Below, piece by piece: positions 1 through 6,189 of a stretch of DNA of 7,611 nucleotides (the first letter of the stretch is position 1; each line of letters starts with the position of its first letter). The stretch covers positions 1 through 7,611 of the forward strand of contig JAFNWZ010000240.1 in NCBI GenBank assembly GCA_017379255.1. Direction: 5' to 3'. The notes below the pieces were generated by a model. The model searched no databases and was not told where the DNA came from. It saw only the letters and a program-made list of their open reading frames with translations. This DNA comes from Akkermansia sp. (lineage in GTDB: Bacteria > Verrucomicrobiota > Verrucomicrobiia > Verrucomicrobiales > Akkermansiaceae). The position numbers and the translations under genes are program-made.

Positions 1-237
1 AGCTGCGCCGGTAGGTGTGCCGGCTGGTACGGTGTATTGTCGTTGCCAGTAGTCAATGATATTGGCGGCACTGGCAGCCCAGCACAGGTAATCGTCTCCG
101 TCACCTTTTTGTTCATTTTTTTCGTAGTCAATCCATCCCGATTTAACATTTACACCGGGAACCCATAGCGTATCGGCCATCAGTTGTGGGCTCATCAAGG
201 CTAGTAATGTAAGGATGGTGTGACGAAGGCGAGGCAT
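1..237 (-). CDS. Exported IdeS/Mac-like cysteine protease (3' part outside window)
   Basis: Only the first 79 codons lie in the window; the gene continues past the left edge. The product starts MPRLRHTILTLLALMSPQLMA, a short basic, hydrophobic signal peptide with likely cleavage after Ala21, so it should be exported. Residues 34-65 contain GW-x-D (34-37), a DGDD acidic patch (46-49) and LCWAASAANIIDYW (51-64). This GWxD...DDxLCWAAxxxN...W arrangement is the N-terminal active-site region of the IdeS/Mac family of papain-like cysteine endopeptidases, and Cys52 would be the nucleophile. The catalytic His and Asp would lie beyond the edge and cannot be checked. In streptococci this family cleaves IgG; a similar substrate here is not implied. 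The ATG at 237 is chosen because it gives a complete signal peptide and sits 31 bp below a good promoter. No Shine-Dalgarno sequence is visible. Confidence 0.8.
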   Translation of the reverse strand, partial: MPRLRHTILTLLALMSPQLMADTLWVPGVNVKSGWIDYEKNEQKGDGDDYLCWAASAANIIDYWQRQYTVPAGTPTGAA

Positions 238-267
238 AACGTGCAGCTGTTTGTTGTAATGCTTGGC

Positions 268-296
268 AAGGTAGCATTTTTCCTTTTAGTTGTCAA
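268..296 (-). promoter_or_regulatory. Sigma-70-like promoter for the protease gene
   Basis: On the minus strand a perfect -35 box TTGACA (296-291) is followed by a 17-bp spacer and a weaker -10 box TACCTT (273-268). Transcription would start near 261, leaving a leader of about 24 nt before the ATG at 237. The call rests on consensus match and position only. Confidence 0.55.
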
Positions 297-514
297 AAGA
301 AAAGTTTTAGCCGGCATGTGATAAAGGAATCGGAGAGTTTGCCCTTCACCGCTGTGATTTCCGCCTGTATTATTACAATATCCGCGAGAATGCAAAGAAA
401 CGCGTGCACAGCTATTTCAATCACCTGAAGTCATCTACGCCGAATCATAGATAAAAATTCTTTTCTACTGTCATTCCGTCATTGCGTCACTGAGGCCATG
501 CCGGGAAAGAGAAC

Positions 515-550
515 CCCGCCAGTCTGCTGAGGGCAGAATGGCGGGATTTT
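515..550 (+). terminator. Hairpin with short T run, probable intrinsic terminator
   Basis: CCCGCCA (515-521) pairs with TGGCGGG (539-545), and inside it TCTGC (523-527) pairs with GCAGA (533-537) around a TGAGG loop, with one G/A mismatch. ATTTT follows on the plus strand. On the minus strand the tail is poorer (TTCTCTTT). It sits 60 bp after the stop of the 311-454 plus-strand frame and 15 bp after the stop of the 561-680 minus-strand frame, so it may serve either side. Confidence 0.6.
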
Positions 551-560
551 CAGTTATTTA

Positions 561-680
561 TCAGGCGCAGAGGGGCAGTTCATCCTGCTGCTCGGGTTCA
601 TGACGGGGAGGAACGGGATTGAAGTCATGAGGGAGGCAGGCAAGCCACTTTTTTTGCCATAGTACGTAATTTCTACACAT
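561..680 (-). CDS. Short ORF, possibly the tail of a lost gene
   Basis: A 39-residue frame begins MCRNYVLWQKKWLACLPHDF and ends with a proline- and acid-rich tail, PPRHEPEQQDELPLCA, before tandem stops TGA TAA. It is locally GC-rich compared with its surroundings, and a terminator-like hairpin follows 15 bp later. There is no clear ribosome-binding site or promoter, and in-frame stops occur just upstream (TAG and TAA between 681 and 701). I do not recognise the family. It could be the C-terminal remnant of a larger gene, perhaps linked to the nearby mobile-element-like repeats, or a chance frame. Confidence 0.2.
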   Translation of the reverse strand: MCRNYVLWQKKWLACLPHDFNPVPPRHEPEQQDELPLCA

Positions 681-755
681 GCCGACCTATGAGTTCTTTT
701 AACCTCCCAGTTCGAGGTCGTATAAGAGTCCTAAAGCCCTTCCTCCGCCTTCCAA

Positions 756-816
756 AAAGTGGGCATATACAGGGGCCATAAAGTGGGCATATGTTAGGCA
801 TATAAGGGGGGCATAT
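756..816. repeat. 24-bp-period GGGCATAT repeats, insertion-sequence-end-like
   Basis: AAAGTGGGCATAT occurs at 756-768 and 780-792, and a variant AAGGGGGGCATAT at 804-816, spaced exactly 24 bp. Degenerate half-units lie between them (ACAGGGGCCAT at 769-779, GTTAGGCATAT at 793-803), so the array reads as alternating 13- and 11-bp units. Stacked short repeats of this kind are typical of the transposase-binding ends of some insertion sequences, notably the IS21 family; assignment to that family is inference. No transposase gene is intact here and the partner end is not in the window. Confidence 0.55.
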
Positions 817-858
817 CTCAAATGTCGCACGATGTTCCGATTTGACGCATAAACCGCT

Positions 859-897
859 GAAAAAGAAAGAGCGGCAGTCGTAAAACTGCCGCTCTTT
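859..897 (-). terminator. Intrinsic terminator of tRNA-Leu
   Basis: A perfect 13-bp stem, AAAGAGCGGCAGT (866-878) with ACTGCCGCTCTTT (885-897), encloses a 6-nt loop. Read on the minus strand it starts 17 nt after the tRNA 3' end and is followed by CTTTTTC. This is a textbook Rho-independent terminator. Confidence 0.85.
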
Positions 898-913
898 TCA
901 ACGAGCTTCTTAA

Positions 914-993
914 TACCGACTGTGGGACTCGAACCCACACTCTTTCGAACTCGATTTTGAGTCGAGCGCGTCTACCAATTCCGCCAAGTCGGC
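914..993 (-). tRNA. tRNA-Leu (anticodon CAA)
   Basis: The minus strand folds as a complete class II tRNA of 80 nt. The acceptor stem is GCCGACT/AGTCGGT with discriminator A. The D arm is GCG...CGC with a GGTAGA loop element. The anticodon stem CTCGA/TCGAG carries the loop CTCAAAA, giving anticodon CAA, which reads UUG. The variable region is short (about 11 nt), and the T arm is GTGGG-TTCGAGT-CCCAC. The 3' CCA is not encoded: TTA follows the discriminator, so it must be added after transcription. The gene has its own promoter 16 bp upstream and a terminator just downstream. Confidence 0.95.
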
Positions 994-1008
994 GTGCGGT
1001 GTGTGAGC

Positions 1009-1037
1009 ATTAAAGCGCGAATGGGCCGAGGAGTCAA
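1009..1037 (-). promoter_or_regulatory. Strong promoter of tRNA-Leu
   Basis: On the minus strand TTGACT (1037-1032), a 17-bp spacer and TTTAAT (1014-1009) each match consensus at five of six positions. The predicted start near 1002 leaves a leader of about 9 nt before the mature tRNA. It lies 27 bp after the recQ stop codon, with no terminator between, so recQ transcripts probably read into the tRNA. Confidence 0.8.
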
Positions 1038-1063
1038 GAGAAAAGCAGAATTATGCCAGAAAT

Positions 1064-2923
<1,860 letters not shown>

Positions 2924-2929
2924 GCGGCT

Positions 2930-2938
2930 ATTGTAGCA
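2930..2938 (-). promoter_or_regulatory. Extended -10 element against the recQ start
   Basis: The minus strand reads TG-C-TACAAT, an extended -10 box whose hexamer (2935-2930) ends 6 nt before the ATG at 2923. The predicted transcription start is therefore at or next to the first base of the start codon. No good -35 box is present at 17 bp. If used, the recQ mRNA would be leaderless, which fits the missing Shine-Dalgarno sequence. Confidence 0.4.
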
Positions 2939-3011
2939 TCTTGAGCGGTGGTGAAAAGTCCAAATATTGGCTTAATAATAGTAAAAAAGTGGGATATTCT
3001 GCATTTTTTGA

Positions 3012-3040
3012 TTGTCAATGGTGCATAGGTAGCGTAAAGT
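3012..3040 (+). promoter_or_regulatory. Promoter for the cysteine-rich protein gene
   Basis: TTGTCA (3012-3017), a 17-bp spacer and TAAAGT (3035-3040) give a moderate sigma-70-like match. Transcription would begin near 3047, leaving a leader of about 62 nt before the ATG at 3109. Confidence 0.5.
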
Positions 3041-3108
3041 AGCAGGGTGAGCCTCTGTTCTGCGGCTTGCGCCCTATTCAGAAAAACCAACCAATAGAAA
3101 GACTCTGT

Positions 3109-3450
3109 ATGATGAAGAAGTTTGCCCTTGCTATCATTGCCGCTGTGTTCACTCTGGGGATGACCCAGGCCCAGGAGCCGGCCCCGGCTGCGCCTGCCAC
3201 TCCCTGCGTGAAGAAGTGCTGCGCCAAGAAGGCAGAATGCCCGAAGAAGGCTGACTGCGGCACCGACAAGTGCTGCGCCAAGGATAAGGTATGCCCGGAT
3301 AAGCCCTGCTGCGCCAAGATGAAGGAATGCCCCAAGCCCTGCGCTGCGCAGAAAGGCTGCTGCAAGAAGAAGGTGTACTGCCCGAAGAAGCATGATTGCA
3401 CCCGGAGCAAGTGCTGCCCCGCCAAGGCGGCATGCCCCGAGAAAAAGTGA
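3109..3450 (+). CDS. Secreted cysteine/lysine-rich repeat protein
   Basis: The 113-residue product starts MMKKFALAIIAAVFTLGMTQA, a clear signal peptide (cleavage likely after Ala21), then a short Glu/Pro/Ala linker. The rest (33-113) is a cysteine- and lysine-rich domain with 19 Cys and almost no hydrophobic residues. Five degenerate units begin with CC: KCCAKKAECPKKADC, KCCAKDKVCPDK, PCCAKMKECPK, GCCKKKVYCPKKHDC and KCCPAKAACPEKK. The DNA repeats too: AAGTGCTGCGCCAAG occurs at 3214 and 3268, with a close copy at 3304. I do not recognise a named family. High Cys with high Lys could mean metal binding (metallothionein-like) or a disulfide-crosslinked envelope or extracellular component; the function is open. 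An upstream in-frame ATG at 3067 is rejected because it would put 14 charged residues ahead of the signal peptide. The gene is a single unit with its own promoter and terminator; AATAGAAAG lies 7 nt before the ATG. Confidence 0.8.
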   Translation: MMKKFALAIIAAVFTLGMTQAQEPAPAAPATPCVKKCCAKKAECPKKADCGTDKCCAKDKVCPDKPCCAKMKECPKPCAAQKGCCKKKVYCPKKHDCTRSKCCPAKAACPEKK

Positions 3451-3475
3451 ACCGTTTTCCCGGCTGGACAGTCAT

Positions 3476-3510
3476 CCTCCATGCGGTTTTGTGCCGTGTG
3501 GAGGTTTTTT
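3476..3510 (+). terminator. Intrinsic terminator of the cysteine-rich protein gene
   Basis: CCTCCATGCGG (3476-3486) pairs with CCGTGTGGAGG (3494-3504) over 11 bp with two G-U pairs and a 7-nt loop, then six T residues (3505-3510). It begins 26 bp after the stop codon. Confidence 0.9.
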
Positions 3511-3586
3511 GTTAGGGATTGAGGGTGAAAAAATGCGAAAAGCTACAAAAAAGATAGGAAAAATGAGTCAGAATGTGATTTTATGA

Positions 3587-3615
3587 TTGCCAAAAGGAGC
3601 GAAAGAGGGTAATCT
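3587..3615 (+). promoter_or_regulatory. Candidate promoter for the ankyrin-repeat gene
   Basis: TTGCCA (3587-3592), a 17-bp spacer and TAATCT (3610-3615) form a moderate match; the -10 box is weak. The predicted start near 3622 leaves a leader of about 30 nt. A promoter is needed here because a strong terminator precedes the gene. Confidence 0.4.
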
Positions 3616-3651
3616 GAGCGCAACAAGAAATCAAATAGAAAGGAAACAGAG

Positions 3652-4131
3652 ATGATGAACACGAGTACCCTGAAGAAGTTGACCGTAGCATTACTGAGCG
3701 CCGTTTTCCTCGGAAGCGCCGTTGCCCAGGATGTGAACTATGCCGATTACGAAGGTGAGACCCTGCTGATGAAGGCCGCCGACCGGGGGCAGGTGGCAGA
3801 GGTGCAGCGCCTGCTGGCTGCCGGAGCGGCCGTGAATGCTCAGGACAATGACGGGGAGACCGCCTTGATGAAAGCCGCGGATGACGGCCATGCCACCGTG
3901 GTGAAGCTGCTGCTGGAAGCCGGCGCTGCGGTGAACACAACCGATGAGGACGGCGAAACCGCCCTGATGCTGGCCGCTGACGATGGCAACGTGGCCGTGC
4001 TGCAGCTGCTGATTGCCGCCGGGGCCGATGTGAACGCGCGGGACTACGAAGGAGAATCCGCTCTGGGCAAGGCCCTGGAGGAGCGCAACATGAGAGCCGT
4101 GCAGGTGCTGCGCGCCGCTGGTGCAAAGTAA
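3652..4131 (+). CDS. Exported ankyrin-repeat protein
   Basis: The 159-residue product has a signal peptide (1-25, ending GSAVA before Gln26) and then consists almost wholly of four 33-residue ankyrin repeats: 33-65, 66-98, 99-131 and a shortened one at 132-159. Each opens with the pattern [YNE][ED]GE[TS] and carries AL-like and (V/L)xxLLxAGAxVN signatures; the repeats are close copies of one another. Ankyrin repeats bind other proteins and have no catalytic role. A periplasmic or secreted location suggests binding to an envelope, extracellular or host partner, which cannot be named from sequence. The ATG at 3652 is supported by AAAGGA at 3639-3644, 7 nt upstream, one of the few good ribosome-binding sites in this window. 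The gene appears to be monocistronic, flanked by terminators on both sides. Confidence 0.9.
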   Translation: MMNTSTLKKLTVALLSAVFLGSAVAQDVNYADYEGETLLMKAADRGQVAEVQRLLAAGAAVNAQDNDGETALMKAADDGHATVVKLLLEAGAAVNTTDEDGETALMLAADDGNVAVLQLLIAAGADVNARDYEGESALGKALEERNMRAVQVLRAAGAK

Positions 4132-4161
4132 ATTTTCACGCATAACGACAACGCAACCACA

Positions 4162-4196
4162 CCGCCGCCCGGCCAGCGCGCCGGACGGCGGTTTTT
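4162..4196 (+). terminator. Intrinsic terminator of the ankyrin-repeat gene
   Basis: CCGCCG (4162-4167) and CCGG (4169-4172) pair with CCGG (4181-4184) and CGGCGG (4186-4191) with a single C/A mismatch and an 8-nt loop, followed by TTTTT (4192-4196). It lies 30 bp after the stop codon. Confidence 0.9.
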
Positions 4197-4229
4197 CGCG
4201 GCAACAGCGGGGAAAAATCGTGATTTTTC

Positions 4230-4258
4230 TTTACATGCACAGCAGGCGGGCGTATAAA
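4230..4258 (+). promoter_or_regulatory. Promoter close to the SulP transporter start
   Basis: TTTACA (4230-4235), a 17-bp spacer and TATAAA (4253-4258) match consensus at five of six positions each. The predicted start near 4265 is only about 5 nt before the ATG at 4270, so there is no room for a Shine-Dalgarno sequence and the mRNA would be leaderless or nearly so. Confidence 0.65.
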
Positions 4259-4269
4259 AACCGTTAGCT

Positions 4270-5976
4270 ATGCATGCACCGAGTATTGTCAGTTCGCTGA
4301 AGGAATATAACAGCAAGACATTTTTATCCGACCTGGGAGCAGGTCTCACCGTGGGTGTAGTTGCCCTGCCGCTCGCCATGGCCTTTGCCATTGCCTGTGG
4401 AAGCAGTGAGATTACCCCCTCCACGGGGTTGATTACGGCCGTGGTGGCCGGTTTCCTCATTTCGCTTCTGGGTGGCAGTAAGTACCAGATAGGCGGCCCG
4501 ACCGGCGCTTTTGTGGTGTTGATTTCCGGCGTGGTGGGCAGTTTCGGCTTCAGTGGCCTGGTGCTCTGCACCCTGCTGGCAGGCCTGTTCCTGGTACTGT
4601 TCGGCATTTGCCGCATGGGGTCGCTCATCAAGTTCATCCCGTATCCCGTGACGACAGGTTTCACCAGTGGTATTGCAGTGACGATTTTCTGCACCCAGAT
4701 TAAAGATTTGTTCGGTTTGCAGATTGATAAAGCCGTGCCGGCGGAATTCATTGCCAAGTGGCAGTGCTATGCCGAATATTTCCACACTGTCAATTACTGG
4801 GCACTGGGGCTTTCCCTGCTTACAGTAGCGGTCATCCTCATTACCAAGCGCCTGTGTCCGAAAGCGCCGTTCATGCTGGTGGGTATGCTGGTGAGCACGG
4901 TGGTGTGCCAGTGCTTCAATCTGCCGGTGGAAACCATCGGCTCCCGCTTTGGCGAACTGCCGCAGGGGCTGCCGATGCCGAGCCTGCCGGAAGTGGACTG
5001 GAACAAGTTGCCGCAGCTGGTGCAGCCTGCCTTCGTGATTGCGCTGCTGGCTGCCATTGAGTCGCTGCTGAGCGCCAGCGTGGCCGATGGTATGACCGGT
5101 TCCCGCCACCATCCGAATACCGAGCTCATCGGCCAGGGCGTGGGCAACATGGCCTCGGCCCTGTTCGGTGGTATACCGGCCACTGGTGCCATTGCCCGCA
5201 CCGCCACCAACATCCGCGCCGGCGGTAAATCCCCCGTTTCCGGCATCATCCATGCCATTACACTGCTGCTCATCCTCATGCTGGCCGGGCAGTATGCCGC
5301 CATGGTGCCGCTTTCGGCTCTGGCCGGTATTCTGGTGATTGTGTGCTGGAACATGGCTGAAGTCTCCACCTTCACCCACCTGCTGAAAGGCCCGCGCCAG
5401 GATGCCGTGGTGCTGTGCCTCACCTTTATCCTCACCGTGCTGATTGACCTCGTTGTGGCGGTGGAAGTGGGCGTGGTGCTGGCGGCGCTGCTCTTCATCG
5501 GCCGTATGGCGCAGATCAGCAACGTGGAAGCCATTTCCCGCGAAATCGAAGGCGAAGACCCCGAAGAACTGCCCGGCCGCTCCCGCTACCTGCGCCATGT
5601 GCCGGATAATGTGGAAATCTTTGACGTGCAGGGACCCTTCTTCTTTGGCGCGGTGGAGCAGTTCAAAGACCGTGTATTCCGCAACCTGGGGCGCGATGTG
5701 GACTACGTTCTGCTGCGTATGCGCCTGGTGCCCGCGCTGGATGCCTCCGGCCTGCATGCGCTGGAAGACTTCCTGGCCTATTGCCAGCGCCGCGATGTGA
5801 CGCTGCTGCTCTGCGGTGTGCAGAAACAGCCCTGGAAGGTCATCCGCCGCGATTCTCCCTTCCTGAGCGAGCTGCACGCTGAGAATGTCTGCGAGAATAT
5901 CGATGCTGCGCTGGAGCGCATCAATGCTCTTGAGTCAGAGAAGGAACAGGCTATCATGGACAGCCTGCCCCGTTGA
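4270..5976 (+). CDS. SulP-family inorganic anion transporter with STAS domain
   Basis: The 568-residue product is a full-length inner-membrane SulP (SLC26-type) transporter. The membrane part covers about residues 20-412 and holds many hydrophobic segments. Family signatures include DLGAGLTVGVVALPLAMAFA (21-40), GGSKYQIGGPTGAF (68-81), GQGVGNMASALFGGIPATGA (288-307) and ARTATNIRAGGKSPVSGIIH (309-328). A C-terminal cytoplasmic STAS domain follows (about 448-555), with LDASGLHALEDF (490-501) matching the D-x-S-G loop. Members carry sulfate, bicarbonate, dicarboxylates or other anions; the substrate cannot be told from sequence. The start at 4270 lies just below a good promoter. The stop is 58 bp before a small lipoprotein gene, with no clear terminator between, so read-through to hflX is possible. 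Confidence 0.93.
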   Translation: MHAPSIVSSLKEYNSKTFLSDLGAGLTVGVVALPLAMAFAIACGSSEITPSTGLITAVVAGFLISLLGGSKYQIGGPTGAFVVLISGVVGSFGFSGLVLCTLLAGLFLVLFGICRMGSLIKFIPYPVTTGFTSGIAVTIFCTQIKDLFGLQIDKAVPAEFIAKWQCYAEYFHTVNYWALGLSLLTVAVILITKRLCPKAPFMLVGMLVSTVVCQCFNLPVETIGSRFGELPQGLPMPSLPEVDWNKLPQLVQPAFVIALLAAIESLLSASVADGMTGSRHHPNTELIGQGVGNMASALFGGIPATGAIARTATNIRAGGKSPVSGIIHAITLLLILMLAGQYAAMVPLSALAGILVIVCWNMAEVSTFTHLLKGPRQDAVVLCLTFILTVLIDLVVAVEVGVVLAALLFIGRMAQISNVEAISREIEGEDPEELPGRSRYLRHVPDNVEIFDVQGPFFFGAVEQFKDRVFRNLGRDVDYVLLRMRLVPALDASGLHALEDFLAYCQRRDVTLLLCGVQKQPWKVIRRDSPFLSELHAENVCENIDAALERINALESEKEQAIMDSLPR

Positions 5977-5998
5977 GTGCCAGTCTGAACTTTTGGAC

Positions 5999-6027
5999 TT
6001 GAAAAAAGCGTCTTTTTGCGTTTCAAT
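5999..6027 (+). promoter_or_regulatory. Possible promoter against the small lipoprotein start
   Basis: TTGAAA (5999-6004), a 17-bp spacer and TTCAAT (6022-6027) give a moderate match. The predicted start near 6034 falls one base before the ATG at 6035, which would again make a leaderless transcript. Evidence is consensus and spacing only. Confidence 0.3.
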
Positions 6028-6046
6028 AGAGCGCATGAAGACGCTT
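6006..6046. repeat. Inverted repeat spanning the lipoprotein start codon
   Basis: AAGCGTCTT (6006-6014) and AAGACGCTT (6038-6046) are perfect 9-bp inverted repeats with a 23-nt loop. The right arm is codons 2-4 of the lipoprotein gene, directly after its ATG. In a transcript reading through from the SulP gene, the stem could hold this start region. Confidence 0.5.
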
Positions 6047-6172
6047 GCTTTTGTTCTGGTTTCTGCGGCGGCGGTGCTCGCCCTTTCCTCCTGTGGCGAA
6101 TGTAACTGCAATTCTTATAATCCGGCGCTTCTGCGCGATGTGCCGGTGAGCTCCTCCCGCGTGTTTGAATAA
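6035..6172 (+). CDS. Small lipoprotein
   Basis: The 45-residue product starts MKTLAFVLVSAAAVLALSSC, a lipoprotein signal peptide with lipobox L-S-S-C; Cys20 would be lipidated, leaving a mature peptide of only 26 residues. That peptide starts CGECNCNSYNP, with two further Cys, and ends DVPVSSSRVFE. I do not recognise a family. It lies between the SulP gene (58 bp upstream) and hflX (17 bp downstream) and is probably transcribed with hflX. The ATG at 6035 is chosen because the signal peptide starts exactly there; the open frame extends further upstream but overlaps the SulP gene and looks unlike protein. No strong Shine-Dalgarno sequence is present. Confidence 0.7.
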   Translation: MKTLAFVLVSAAAVLALSSCGECNCNSYNPALLRDVPVSSSRVFE

Positions 6173-6189
6173 CAGAAAACCAGCTGCTT

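Larger units (their letters stand above)
297..747. other. Gene-poor intergenic stretch, probable decayed region
   Basis: No convincing intact gene lies here. I see a plus-strand open frame at 311-454 with no usable start codon but protein-like content. There is also an 8-bp tandem motif (GTCATTCC, GTCATTGC, GTCACTGA) at 470-493, a strong hairpin at 515-545, and a 39-codon minus-strand frame at 561-680. Base composition shifts between AT-rich and GC-rich patches, which suits a region assembled from gene remnants. It lies between an exported protease gene and IS-end-like repeats beside tRNA-Leu. Confidence 0.5.

Noticed and set aside
201..395. 64-codon minus-strand frame overlapping the protease start
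   Set aside because: It covers the protease promoter and its signal-peptide region in another frame, has no Shine-Dalgarno sequence and unlikely composition.
710..720. TTCGAG near the repeat array as a possible duplicated tRNA-Leu attachment site
   Set aside because: Only a few bases match the tRNA T-loop and the match does not extend, so there is no real attachment-site repeat.
683..720. CGACCT/AGGTCG inverted repeat as a regulatory hairpin
   Set aside because: Six base pairs with a 26-nt loop is weak and has no gene context.
699..938. 79-codon minus-strand frame through the repeats and the tRNA 3' part
   Set aside because: It includes tRNA-Leu sequence, its terminator and the repeat array, so the open frame is accidental.
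2983..2997. AAAAAGTGGGATAT near the recQ start, similar to the repeat unit at 756-768
   Set aside because: A single imperfect copy (one base missing) in an A-rich intergenic region; chance similarity cannot be excluded.
3533..3586. 17-codon frame (MRKATKKIGKMSQNVIL) with GAGG upstream
   Set aside because: It lies just after a strong terminator, has no evident promoter and is too short and Lys-rich to separate from chance in AT-rich sequence.
4324..5877. 517-codon open frame antisense to the SulP gene
   Set aside because: The translation is rich in His, Gln and Gly without domain signatures and mirrors the codon bias of the SulP gene; the plus-strand frame is unmistakably real.
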